A stretch of DNA of 7,782 nucleotides from RGIG6904 sp024680835 (GCA_024680835.1 JAILBP010000001.1:1-7782), one strand, 5' to 3'. Shown: positions 1 to 6,563, counted from the stretch's first letter. The notes: generated by a model from the letters alone, not told the origin. Program-made: numbers and translations.

Positions 1-1033
1 GGCAGCCATTACATACACCATAGAAGCTCTGGCTGCAAACGGTGGACACATAGTAGCCCAGAAGACGATCTACGGCGGTTCTTATAACCTTCTTGCGCAT
101 ACGTTGCCGCAGTACGGTATAAAGACAACTTTTGTTGATATACATAATCTCACAGAGGTTGAGGCTGCCATAACTGACGAAACCAGAGCAATCTATCTTG
201 AGACACTGGGAAATCCCAACAGTGACATACCGGATATCGATGCGGTTGCAGAGCTGGCACATAAACGTGGAATACCTGTGGTTGTGGATAACACCTTCGG
301 AACACCGTATCTCATCAGACCTTTCGAGCACGGCGCTGACATTGTGGTTCATTCCGCTACAAAATTCATAGGCGGACATGGTACGACGCTCGGCGGCATC
401 ATCGTGGAGTCAGGAAAGTTCAATTGGGCGGCAAGCGGGAAATATCCGAATATCGCCGCTCCGAACCCCAGCTATCACGGCGTTTCATTCTATGATGTTG
501 TAGGACCCGCTGCCTTTGTAACTTATATTCGCGCGATCCTGCTGCGCGATACCGGAGCTACGATCTCACCCTTCAACGCATTTCTGCTCTTACAGGGCGT
601 GGAAACATTGTCGCTTCGTCTCGAGAGACATGCAGAGAATACTAAAAAGGTTGTTGAGTTCTTAAGCTCACATCCGCTGGTAGAGAAGGTTAATCATCCA
701 TCCCTTCCGGATCATCCGGATCACGCGCTTTATGAGAGATATTTTCCAAACGGCGGTGCATCTATCTTTACGTTCGACATAAAGGGCGGACAGGCAGAAG
801 CATGGAAGTTCATAGATAACCTGAAGATATTCTCGCTTCTGGCCAATGTTGCGGATGTCAAGAGCCTTGTGATCCATCCGGCCACCACGACACATTCACA
901 GTTGTCCGAGGAGGAGCTTTTGGATCAGGGCATCAAACAGAGCACTATCCGTCTTTCCATCGGTACAGAGCACATAGACGATATCATCGCAGATCTGGAG
1001 AACGGATTTGCCGCTATCGGACAACAGAATTAA
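1..1033 (+). CDS. metY: O-acetylhomoserine sulfhydrylase, C-terminal part (5' end outside window)
   Basis: A PLP enzyme of the Cys/Met metabolism family that makes homocysteine from O-acetylhomoserine and sulfide, in the cytoplasm. The reading frame is open from base 2, giving 343 residues; the family is usually about 425-430 aa, so roughly 85 N-terminal residues are missing. Counting from the first visible codon, YGGSYNLLAHTLPQYGI (24-40) is typical of this family, VVDNTFGTPYL (94-104) carries the Asp that contacts the PLP ring nitrogen, and SATKFIGGHG (118-127) carries the Schiff-base Lys121. The long insert with NPSYHGV and the C-terminal SLVIHPATTTHSQ favour the MetY type over cystathionine synthase or lyase. 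The internal TTG at 104 is not a start, because homology continues upstream of it. The stop at 1031-1033 is followed by a strong hairpin, so this is the last gene of its transcript. The substrate (O-acetyl versus O-succinyl) is inferred from family. Confidence 0.93.
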   Translation, partial: AAITYTIEALAANGGHIVAQKTIYGGSYNLLAHTLPQYGIKTTFVDIHNLTEVEAAITDETRAIYLETLGNPNSDIPDIDAVAELAHKRGIPVVVDNTFGTPYLIRPFEHGADIVVHSATKFIGGHGTTLGGIIVESGKFNWAASGKYPNIAAPNPSYHGVSFYDVVGPAAFVTYIRAILLRDTGATISPFNAFLLLQGVETLSLRLERHAENTKKVVEFLSSHPLVEKVNHPSLPDHPDHALYERYFPNGGASIFTFDIKGGQAEAWKFIDNLKIFSLLANVADVKSLVIHPATTTHSQLSEEELLDQGIKQSTIRLSIGTEHIDDIIADLENGFAAIGQQN

Positions 1034-1102
1034 GCCTAAGTTAAGATTTTTCCTACTCCTTATGAAAAAACGAAATATGGTTGCTGATTACAGCGACAGG
1101 AT

Positions 1103-1137
1103 AACACCCCGGGATTTTGCCATGATCCCGGGGTGTT
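1103..1137 (+). terminator. Strong hairpin after metY, probable terminator
   Basis: A perfect 13-bp stem (AACACCCCGGGAT, 1103-1115, with its complement at 1125-1137) closes a 9-nt loop, 70 bp after the metY stop. It is very GC-rich, but the run after it is GCTGTTC rather than a T-tract; the nearest T6 is at 1159-1164. It may be a non-canonical terminator or a 3'-end stabiliser. Confidence 0.6.
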
Positions 1138-1164
1138 GCTGTTCACAGCTATCCGGAGTTTTTT

Positions 1165-1390
1165 GTTACTATTCACAGCCACTTTACATACATTCTACAG
1201 ACTTGCCCTGACACCGGCAATCTGCGAAGCCAAGCTGGCAGAATTGCCGATGTCAGGCTCTACTGCCGCTATCGCGGCTGTCTGTGTCATGTATGTAAAG
1301 TGACTGATTCCAGCCAATATCATATAGCATACAGTCTGCTCAGCAAGCTGCCAGCCTGTATACTACATGATATTGACTGTGAATAGTAAC
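1165..1390 (-). repeat. Element A: 226-bp structured intergenic element with perfect terminal inverted repeats
   Basis: The ends form a perfect 16-bp inverted repeat, TTGTTACTATTCACAG (1163-1178) and its complement (1377-1392). Inside are nested stems: a perfect 14-bp stem CACTTTACATACAT (1180-1193) with 1289-1302; ACAGAC (1197-1202) with 1280-1285; CCTGACA..CGGCAAT..CTGC (1207-1225) with 1238-1257; a small GCCGC/GCGGC hairpin (1265-1278); and a second branch CAATATCAT (1315-1323) with 1367-1375, continuing as TAG.ATACAG (1325-1334) with 1356-1365. No ORF fits. The C/A mismatches in the stems (1214/1250, 1314/1376, 1328/1362) become G-U pairs if the - strand is the RNA, hence the strand given. 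It is related at its ends to elements B and C. It could be a MITE-like element, a structured RNA, or both. Confidence 0.75.
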
Positions 1391-1412
1391 AATTATTTTT
1401 TTGGAAATAATC

Positions 1413-1441
1413 TTGACAAAGCATGGTTAGTCATGTATAAC
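1413..1441 (+). promoter_or_regulatory. Sigma-A-like promoter of the Cys-rich protein/ABC operon
   Basis: TTGACA (1413-1418), a 17-bp spacer and TATAAC (1436-1441) form a near-consensus sigma-A promoter. Expected start of transcription is near 1448, giving a leader of about 92 nt before the ATG at 1540. The -35 box begins 22 bp after the end of element A. Confidence 0.8.
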
Positions 1442-1446
1442 TATGC
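1421..1446. promoter_or_regulatory. Dyad overlapping the promoter spacer and -10 box, candidate operator
   Basis: GCATGGTTA (1421-1429) and TAACTATGC (1438-1446) are inverted repeats matching at 8 of 9 positions around an 8-bp centre. The dyad covers the spacer and -10 box, the classical position for a repressor site. It shares GGTTAG with the second dyad at 1480-1497, which suggests the same regulator binds both. Confidence 0.5.
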
Positions 1447-1476
1447 ACGAAAGATATAACGAGTAAAGATTTTTAG

Positions 1477-1497
1477 TGCGGTTAGCCTGAACTAACC
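1477..1497. promoter_or_regulatory. Iron-box-like site in the operon leader
   Basis: Bases 1477-1495 match the DtxR/IdeR iron box TTAGGTTAGSCTAACCTAA (recalled from the literature) at 15 of 19 positions. GGTTAG (1480-1485) and CTAACC (1492-1497) also form a 6-bp dyad with a 6-nt centre, so a small hairpin is possible. It lies about 30-50 nt inside the predicted transcript, where a bound repressor could block elongation. The next gene is of a Feo-associated family, which fits iron control. The regulator itself is not in view. Confidence 0.45.
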
Positions 1498-1539
1498 ACA
1501 AAACAGAGTGTTTCAAAACATATACAGGAGGTCTCATTT

Positions 1540-1719
1540 ATGGCATGGATTGCTGAAAATATAGGTAATATTATCGTGATCTTGATATTGCTGGCAGTAG
1601 TGGGAGCGGCGATATTTTCTATCGTAAACAAAAAAAGAAAGGGACTGTCATCCTGCGGATGCAATTGCGGAAGCTGCGGAATGGCAGGAATGTGTGGCAA
1701 AAATGAAGGCAGAAAATAA
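1540..1719 (+). CDS. FeoB-associated Cys-rich membrane protein
   Basis: A 59-aa protein beginning MAWIAENIGNIIVILILLAV. One membrane helix spans about residues 9-29, followed by a basic stop (NKKRKG, 30-35) that puts the tail in the cytoplasm. The tail holds five cysteines, C39, C41, C43, C46 and C52, in the pattern CxCxCxxCx5C. This architecture is that of the small FeoB-associated Cys-rich proteins that accompany ferrous iron transporters and are thought to bind or hand over metal. The start is fixed by AGGAGG (1526-1531), 8 nt before the ATG. It is first in an operon with an ABC exporter, and the ATPase start lies within its last codons. No feoA or feoB is nearby, which is odd for the family. 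The metal and the partner are inferences. Confidence 0.85.
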   Translation: MAWIAENIGNIIVILILLAVVGAAIFSIVNKKRKGLSSCGCNCGSCGMAGMCGKNEGRK

Positions 1720-2425
1720 CCCGAATGCTTTTTTGAGAATCTCAGATCTGAAAAAGAGCTTCGGAACCGGAGCTGCAAAACAGGACGTATTAAAGGGTAT
1801 GAGCTTCACCGTTGAGAAAGGGGAGTTCTGTGTTTTGCTGGGACCGTCGGGTTCGGGCAAGTCGACTCTTTTGAACATAATCGGTGGCATAGACACGCCG
1901 GATTCCGGCTTCGTCAGCATAGACGGCGACAAGCTGAAGGATATGGATGACAAGGCACTTACAATGTACAGGAGAAAGCATTTAGGTTATGTTTTCCAAA
2001 TGTATAATCTTATCCCGAATCTTAACGTAAAGGAAAACATCGAGGTTGGTGCTTATCTGTCGGATAACCCTCTTGATGTGGAAGAGGTTATCACCACATT
2101 AGGACTTCAGGAGCACAAGTATAAATATCCGAATCAATTGTCGGGTGGACAGCAGCAGAGAGTATCTATTGGAAGGGCCGTTGTTAAAAATCCCGATATT
2201 TTAATGTGTGATGAGCCTACAGGAGCATTGGATTACAAGACATCCAAGGAGATTCTGGCTCTTATAGAGGACTGTAATGCCAAATACGGCAGCACCATCA
2301 TAATGGTGACACACAATGAGGCCATAAAGGATATGGCTGACCACGTTGTAAAGCTCAGAGACGGCGTGGTGCGCCATAACAACATGAATGAAGCCAAAAT
2401 ACCGGCTTCCGAACTTGAGTGGTAA
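1703..2425 (+). CDS. ABC transporter ATP-binding protein, LolD/MacB-type
   Basis: A 240-aa nucleotide-binding subunit that should drive the permease encoded next. From the ATG at 1703: Walker A GPSGSGKST (47-55), Q-loop Gln99, signature LSGGQ (146-150), Walker B ILMCDE (166-171) with catalytic Glu171, D-loop GALD (174-177), and switch His204 in MVTHN. All catalytic residues are present. The compact single domain and the motif style are those of LolD/MacB/FtsE-like subunits that pair with FtsX-fold permeases and use ATP for mechanical work or export rather than nutrient uptake. The ATG overlaps the upstream Cys-rich gene by 17 bp, suggesting coupled translation. A GTG at 1694, with AGGA just before it, would add three residues and cannot be excluded. 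Confidence 0.93.
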   Translation: MKAENNPNAFLRISDLKKSFGTGAAKQDVLKGMSFTVEKGEFCVLLGPSGSGKSTLLNIIGGIDTPDSGFVSIDGDKLKDMDDKALTMYRRKHLGYVFQMYNLIPNLNVKENIEVGAYLSDNPLDVEEVITTLGLQEHKYKYPNQLSGGQQQRVSIGRAVVKNPDILMCDEPTGALDYKTSKEILALIEDCNAKYGSTIIMVTHNEAIKDMADHVVKLRDGVVRHNNMNEAKIPASELEW

Positions 2426-2442
2426 GAATAGCTTATTTTCAA

Positions 2443-2468
2443 GGCAGGATTCGTTTGCGGATCCTGCC
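2443..2468 (+). other. Intercistronic hairpin between ATPase and permease
   Basis: GGCAGGATTCG (2443-2453) pairs with CGGATCCTGCC (2458-2468), 11 bp including one G-U, with a TTTG loop. No T-run follows, so it is not a standard terminator. It sits 18 bp after the ATPase stop and just upstream of the permease ribosome binding site. It may set the relative amounts of the two subunits through RNA processing or stability; this role is inferred. Confidence 0.55.
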
Positions 2469-2495
2469 ATTACATTGATACGGAGGGAAGGACAG

Positions 2496-5189
2496 ATGCG
2501 TAATCCACTTATAAAGAGGATTCCCAAAGAACTTAAGAGTGATTGGCCAAAATATATAGTCATAATTGTATTCATGGTGCTGATGATAGGTCTTGTGTCC
2601 GGTATGTATGTGGGACACGACAGCATGATTGCAGCAATAGACGAAGGTAGGGTAAAATACAGGCTGGAGGATGGATCCTTTGAGTTGAAAAGCCGTGCTG
2701 CTGATGAGCTTATAAAAGACATCGAAAAAGGAGATATGGCTGATGTCAGGGAGTATTTTATCAACGAGGGCATTAAAGAAGCCGATGAAGAAGTTGAGAA
2801 AGCGGTAAATGAGGAACTTGAAAAACAGGTAAAAGACGGCATAGCACAGGCTGTGAAAGCGCAGTGCGAGGCTTTTGGTATAACGGATGAGGCTGTTATA
2901 AAGGAGCAGACTGATACGGCAATAGAGCAGGGATTTGAAAAGGCGCTGAAGGAAGCAAAGGAATCCGAGGATTTCAAGAAAGCGGAAGCAGAGGCCTATG
3001 AAAAAGCGCATGATGAGGTAAAAAAAGCTGTCGATGAAGAGTGGGATGAGATAGCCGAGGAATACAGGCTTGATGAAGAGGGCTTTGAAACAACCCCTGT
3101 GACCATATATGAGCATTTCTACAGAAATGCAAAGGAGGATTTTGATAATGACGGCACACAGGACGCCACAGTGAGGGTGTTCATGAGAAATGATGAAGTG
3201 GATATGGCATCGTTTTTGGAGGGAAGGGCGCCCGAAAAAGACGGCGAGATAGCGATAGACCGTATGCATGCCGACAATGTGGGCGTAAAGGTAGGAGACA
3301 CCATCACTGTCGGAAATAAAAAATTTGAGATTGTGGGTCTTCTGTCATATGTGAATTATCTGACTTTGCATGAGTCCAATACGGATTTTATGTTTGACGC
3401 TTTCGGCTTTGATGTTGCCATGGTGACACCGGAAGGCTTTGAAGGACTTGGGGCAAGAAAGCATTACAGTTATGTTTTCATGTATGACGAGAAACCTGAG
3501 ACTAAGGAGGAAAAAGCGGATTATGCCGACAATCTTTTGAAATGTCTTATAACACAGACGTTGGTACATGATAGTGAAATAGAGGATTTCCTGCCGGAAT
3601 ACACAAGGAAGGCATCTAATTTTGCACCTTCCGATATACAGTCCGATACCTCCGGAGTCAGTATACTGTGCTATATTTTGATAGCAGTGATCGCATTTAT
3701 ATTTGCAATAACTATCAGTAACACGATTGAAAAAGAAGCAGGAGTTATCGGAACATTGAGAGCTTCAGGCTACACAAGGGGAGAACTCGTGGTTCATTAC
3801 ATGTCCATGCCTTTCATTGTGACGCTGATAGGAGCTATATTGGGAAATGTCTGCGGGTACACCCTGTTTAAGGAGGTGGCAGTTGAGCTGTACTATAATA
3901 GTTACAGCCTTCCGACACCTGCTGTAACATGGAGCCCGGTTGCGCTGGTTAAGACTACAGTGATACCTTTGATCCTGATGTTTCTGATCAATCTCTTTGT
4001 CATAGTAGATAAGCTGAAACTCAGCCCCCTCAGGTTTTTGCGCAGAGACCTGAAAAAAGTGAGACGCTCGAAAGCCATGAGGATACCGAGATGGTCGTTT
4101 TTAGGCAGGTTCAGACTCAGGATCGTGTTTCAGAATATGCCGGATTACCTTGTGCTCACCTTTGGTGTGATTTTTATAGAACTTATGTTGTGCTTTGCGT
4201 TTGGTTTGCCGGATTCTCTTAATGAGTATGGTGACAAAGCACCGTCAATGGTCTTTGCGGATTATCAGTACATGCTGATGAGCAACAAGGATGATGACGG
4301 CAACATTATAGAAACTTCGGAGGAGAGCGCGGAAAAGTTCAGCATGAAGTCGCTTCAGTATGCGCGGCAGGGAGGCTTGAAAATTGAGGGCTTCGGAAGC
4401 GGAGAAGATGAGTCGGTTACAGTATACGGAATTTCGCCGGACAGCAGATATGTCAGCATACCTGCAGATCTTGCTGACGGAGACGTGTATGTTTCCAGTG
4501 CGTTTGCGACAAAATATGAGCTTAAGACCGGTGATAAGATCTCTCTTCATGAAGAATATGAGAACAAGGCTTACGAGTTTGAGGTGGATGGAGTTGTAGA
4601 TTACGATGGCGGTGTAGCAGTATTCATGCCAAATGCCGGGTTTAACAGGATGTTTGACAAAAAAGAAGGAGACTTCCTGGGGTACTTTTCACGCAACGAG
4701 ATCGATGATATCGATGAGGAGTATATCGCAACAGTCATCACCGTTGAAGATATCACAGCGGTAACGACGCAGCTGATGCATTCCATGGGAGGGATGTTTG
4801 ACGTTTTCAGATATGTGCTGGTGGTAATGGCGGCTGCATTGATCTACCTTCTAACGAAGATCATCATCGAGAAAAACGAGAGCTCTATCTCCATGGTGAA
4901 AATACTGGGCTTCAAAAACGGCGAGATCGCATCCCTGTACATCGTACCTACTGCCATTATCGTGTCTATAGTGGCTGTGTTCAGCTTTGTGGTGGGATAT
5001 TTCCTGATGATCTATATATTCAAGATCTTTATACTGGCTATGGACGGGTATTTCTCCTTTTACATGAAACCGGTGTCCATGATCCTGGCAGTAGTTTATC
5101 TTTTGGTGGGATATGCTTTTGTTTCCGTCATAGACTATATCAGGATAAAGAAGGTGCCCATGAGCGAAGCGCTGAAAAATGTGGATTAA
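2496..5189 (+). CDS. FtsX/MacB-type ABC permease with long extracytoplasmic coiled coil
   Basis: An 897-aa membrane subunit of the ABC system. TM1 is at about 19-40. A charged Glu/Lys/Ala-rich helical segment follows (about 62-195, likely coiled coil), then a MacB-type periplasmic-core-like domain (about 200-375). TM2-4 are at about 387-410, 435-457 and 483-505; TM5 about 551-570; a second external domain about 575-765; TM6-8 about 770-790, 814-846 and 859-881. Cytoplasmic FtsX-fold loops appear twice, GVIGTLRASGYTRGEL (416-431) and ISMVKILGFKNGEI (798-811), so two FtsX units are fused in one chain. The ATG at 2496 is chosen because GGAGG lies 9 nt before it; an in-frame ATG at 2388 would overlap the ATPase gene and lacks support. 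Such transporters export peptides or lipids or transmit force to the cell wall; the substrate here is unknown. The coiled coil may reach into the wall or bind a partner (inference). Confidence 0.9.
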   Translation: MRNPLIKRIPKELKSDWPKYIVIIVFMVLMIGLVSGMYVGHDSMIAAIDEGRVKYRLEDGSFELKSRAADELIKDIEKGDMADVREYFINEGIKEADEEVEKAVNEELEKQVKDGIAQAVKAQCEAFGITDEAVIKEQTDTAIEQGFEKALKEAKESEDFKKAEAEAYEKAHDEVKKAVDEEWDEIAEEYRLDEEGFETTPVTIYEHFYRNAKEDFDNDGTQDATVRVFMRNDEVDMASFLEGRAPEKDGEIAIDRMHADNVGVKVGDTITVGNKKFEIVGLLSYVNYLTLHESNTDFMFDAFGFDVAMVTPEGFEGLGARKHYSYVFMYDEKPETKEEKADYADNLLKCLITQTLVHDSEIEDFLPEYTRKASNFAPSDIQSDTSGVSILCYILIAVIAFIFAITISNTIEKEAGVIGTLRASGYTRGELVVHYMSMPFIVTLIGAILGNVCGYTLFKEVAVELYYNSYSLPTPAVTWSPVALVKTTVIPLILMFLINLFVIVDKLKLSPLRFLRRDLKKVRRSKAMRIPRWSFLGRFRLRIVFQNMPDYLVLTFGVIFIELMLCFAFGLPDSLNEYGDKAPSMVFADYQYMLMSNKDDDGNIIETSEESAEKFSMKSLQYARQGGLKIEGFGSGEDESVTVYGISPDSRYVSIPADLADGDVYVSSAFATKYELKTGDKISLHEEYENKAYEFEVDGVVDYDGGVAVFMPNAGFNRMFDKKEGDFLGYFSRNEIDDIDEEYIATVITVEDITAVTTQLMHSMGGMFDVFRYVLVVMAAALIYLLTKIIIEKNESSISMVKILGFKNGEIASLYIVPTAIIVSIVAVFSFVVGYFLMIYIFKIFILAMDGYFSFYMKPVSMILAVVYLLVGYAFVSVIDYIRIKKVPMSEALKNVD

Positions 5190-5192
5190 GAA

Positions 5193-5235
5193 AAACGCAG
5201 GTCTTAAGGATAACCTTAGACCTGCGTTTGTTTTT
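5193..5235. terminator. Bidirectional terminator between the permease gene and efp
   Basis: AAACGCAGGTCTTAAGG (5193-5209) pairs with CCTTAGACCTGCGTTT (5214-5229) with one bulged base, loop ATAA. It is followed by GTTTTT on the + strand, and A5 at 5191-5195 gives a T-run on the - strand. It lies between two convergent genes and can end both transcripts. Confidence 0.9.
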
Positions 5236-5247
5236 GCATTATGTAGA

Positions 5248-5805
5248 TTATACTCTTGAAAGATACTCGCCTGTACGGGTGTCGATCTTGATCTTGTCGC
5301 CCTGATTTACAAAAAGCGGAACCATTACCTGTGCGCCTGTCTCTACAGTGGCGGGTTTTGTAGCACCTGTTGCGGTATCACCCTTTACACCCGGCTCTGT
5401 ATCGCTGATCTCGAGCTCAACGAAGAGCGGCGGCTCAACTGCGAATACCTTGCCGTTGTGTGAGCAAACCTTGACCATTTCGTTTTCTTTAACGAACTTC
5501 AGTGCGTCACCGATGTCGTCCTTGGCAAGACCGATCTGCTCGTAGCTCTCAACGTCCATGAAATAGAAGAGATCGCCGTCTGCGTAAAGATACTGATAAT
5601 CCTTGCGGTCGATGCGTGCCTGCGGGCATTTTTCTGTCGGGCGGAATGTTTTCTCCACAACGCCGCCGCTTATGATATTTTTAAGCTTTGTACGTACAAA
5701 AGCTGCGCCCTTTCCCGGTTTTACATGCTGGAATTCGATGATCTGGTATATGTTGCCCTCGAACTCGATGGTAACACCATTTCTGAAATCACCTGCTGAA
5801 ATCAT
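5248..5805 (-). CDS. efp: Elongation factor P
   Basis: A 185-aa protein, the usual length, that enters the ribosome E site and rescues stalling at consecutive prolines. It has the three beta-barrel domains of the family: an N-terminal KOW-like domain (about 1-62), a central OB domain (about 65-125) and a C-terminal OB domain (about 130-185). The loop VKPGKGAAF carries Lys32 at the tip, the position that is modified in bacterial EF-P. The C-terminus TGEYLSRV is typical. The start MISAGDFRNG at 5805 is fixed by AAGGAGGA (5820-5813), 7 nt upstream, and by family alignment; an upstream in-frame ATG at 5847 is not needed. No modification genes are visible. It has its own promoter at 5868-5896 and ends at a terminator shared with the convergent permease gene. 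Confidence 0.97.
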   Translation of the reverse strand: MISAGDFRNGVTIEFEGNIYQIIEFQHVKPGKGAAFVRTKLKNIISGGVVEKTFRPTEKCPQARIDRKDYQYLYADGDLFYFMDVESYEQIGLAKDDIGDALKFVKENEMVKVCSHNGKVFAVEPPLFVELEISDTEPGVKGDTATGATKPATVETGAQVMVPLFVNQGDKIKIDTRTGEYLSRV

Positions 5806-5845
5806 GAATGTATCCTCCTTAAAATAGTCGCCCCGGTCACAGGGC

Positions 5846-5914
5846 AATAGTTACAAAATTCTTTAACATGATACTATTATCATATGTAAAAGTCAAAGAT
5901 TTTTTGTAACTATT
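5846..5914. repeat. Inverted repeat D around the efp promoter
   Basis: AATAGTTACAAAA (5846-5858) and its exact complement TTTTGTAACTATT (5902-5914) form a 13-bp inverted repeat 43 bp apart. The right arm is also the left end of element B. The arm sequence is the same family as the ends of elements A and C. Confidence 0.75.
5868..5896 (-). promoter_or_regulatory. Sigma-A-like promoter of efp
   Basis: On the - strand, TTGACT (5896-5891), a 17-bp spacer and TATCAT (5873-5868). Transcription should start near 5861, giving a leader of about 56 nt. The promoter lies exactly between the two arms of inverted repeat D, and the leader begins with one of those arms, followed by a weak GCCC/GGGC hairpin (5830-5845). 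Confidence 0.7.
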
Positions 5915-6047
5915 CAGAACCAAGGTGATTTTTTAAAAAGACCCGTTGAATGCTTGCATTCACAAGGGGCTTTTTATATAAATTACTTTGGTGAGAACCA
6001 AACAGCGAGAAAATCTAAGATTTTCGAGCTTGGTTCTGAATAGTTAC
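5906..6047. repeat. Element B: 142-bp element with perfect 19-bp inverted ends
   Basis: GTAACTATTCAGAACCAAG (5906-5924) has its exact complement at 6029-6047. Inside are the rpiB terminator hairpin (5935-5975), a TTTGGT/ACCAAA stem with a GAGA tetraloop (5987-6002) that could compete with the end arm for pairing, and a GAAAATC/GATTTTC hairpin (6009-6025). The 8 bases outside each end are GATTTTTT and GATTATTT, matching at 7 of 8. This could be an aged target duplication, but similar T-rich flanks also border element A. Confidence 0.75.
5935..5975 (-). terminator. Terminator of rpiB inside element B
   Basis: AAAAAG (5935-5940) pairs with CTTTTT (5970-5975), CCC with GGG, and GAATG with CATTC around the loop CTTG (5953-5956). 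Reading the - strand from rpiB, the stem ends in a T-run. The A and T tracts on both sides make it symmetrical, so it could act in either direction. Confidence 0.8.
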
Positions 6048-6093
6048 GATTATTTGAATTAAACATATGTCCGGTGTCGTGATCGGTAAAGTA

Positions 6094-6543
6094 TTAATCT
6101 CTGGTCTCTATCTCGTGCAGCATATCAATGCGTCTCTGGTGTCTTTCTTCGCCTGAGAAATCTGTGTCCAGAAATGCGTCGACGATGGCTTTTGCAAGCT
6201 CAACACCTACTATACGGGCACCGAATGCGATGATGTTGGCGTTATTGTGAAGCCTTGTGAGTTTTGCGGTTGCGGGCTCGGAACATACGCAAGCGCGAAC
6301 TCCTTTTACCTTGTTGGCGGCGATGGATATGCCGACGCCTGTTCCGCATATCAGGATACCTGCGTCTGCGGTGCCGTCAGTGACAGCGCGCCCCACACGT
6401 TCACCTGCTATGGGGTAATCATCACCCTCGGCAGCTGCGTCAGGTCCCAAGTTTATGATCTCATGTCCTTTGTCTTTTACATATTGGATGATCGCCGGTT
6501 TCAGATCCAGTCCGGCGTGATCATTGCCTATCGCTACCTTCAT
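6094..6543 (-). CDS. rpiB: Ribose-5-phosphate isomerase B / RpiB/LacAB family sugar-phosphate isomerase
   Basis: A 149-aa cytoplasmic isomerase interconverting ribose 5-phosphate and ribulose 5-phosphate in the pentose phosphate pathway. Visible motifs are NDHAG (7-11, His9), ICGTGVGISIAANKVKG (65-81) with catalytic Cys66 and Thr68, GVRACVC (81-87) with Arg83, and LHNNANIIAFGARIVG (98-113) with His99. Cys66 is the base of the RpiB type; LacA subunits lack it. The usual CHD preceding the TA pair is CSEPATA here. The length is normal. The start is fixed by AGGAGG (6555-6550), 6 nt before the ATG. It follows the yqeG-like gene by 54 bp on the same strand with no clear promoter between, so the two are probably co-transcribed. 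It ends at a terminator within element B. A substrate other than ribose 5-phosphate (allose 6-phosphate) is possible in this family. Confidence 0.95.
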   Translation of the reverse strand: MKVAIGNDHAGLDLKPAIIQYVKDKGHEIINLGPDAAAEGDDYPIAGERVGRAVTDGTADAGILICGTGVGISIAANKVKGVRACVCSEPATAKLTRLHNNANIIAFGARIVGVELAKAIVDAFLDTDFSGEERHQRRIDMLHEIETRD

Positions 6544-6563
6544 GTTGTGCCTCCTGATTTTAA

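Noticed and set aside
1008..1211. Small + strand open frame running through the metY end, the hairpin and the left end of element A
   Set aside because: It overlaps the metY stop in another frame, has no ribosome site and reads straight through a 13-bp hairpin.
1165..1390. Element A as a known riboswitch, T-box or tRNA-like gene
   Set aside because: No T-box, specifier, anticodon arm or conserved riboswitch core is visible, and inverted ends shared with other loci fit a repeated element better.
1157..1398. Target-site duplication around element A (AGTTTTTT versus AATTATTT)
   Set aside because: Only 6 of 8 match and both are T-rich; the same T-run borders element B, so it may be part of the element or simple composition.
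2388..2495. Upstream in-frame start for the permease (36 more residues)
   Set aside because: It would overlap the ATPase gene and translate through the intercistronic hairpin; GGAGG lies just before the ATG at 2496 and the residues after it begin a typical short cytoplasmic N-terminus.
2201..3269. Long open frames on the - strand (258 and 276 aa) under the ATPase and permease genes
   Set aside because: They lie antisense to a clear ABC system, have low-complexity Ser/Phe/Leu-rich products and no family motifs. They arise from the Glu/Lys/Ala codons of the coiled coil read in reverse.
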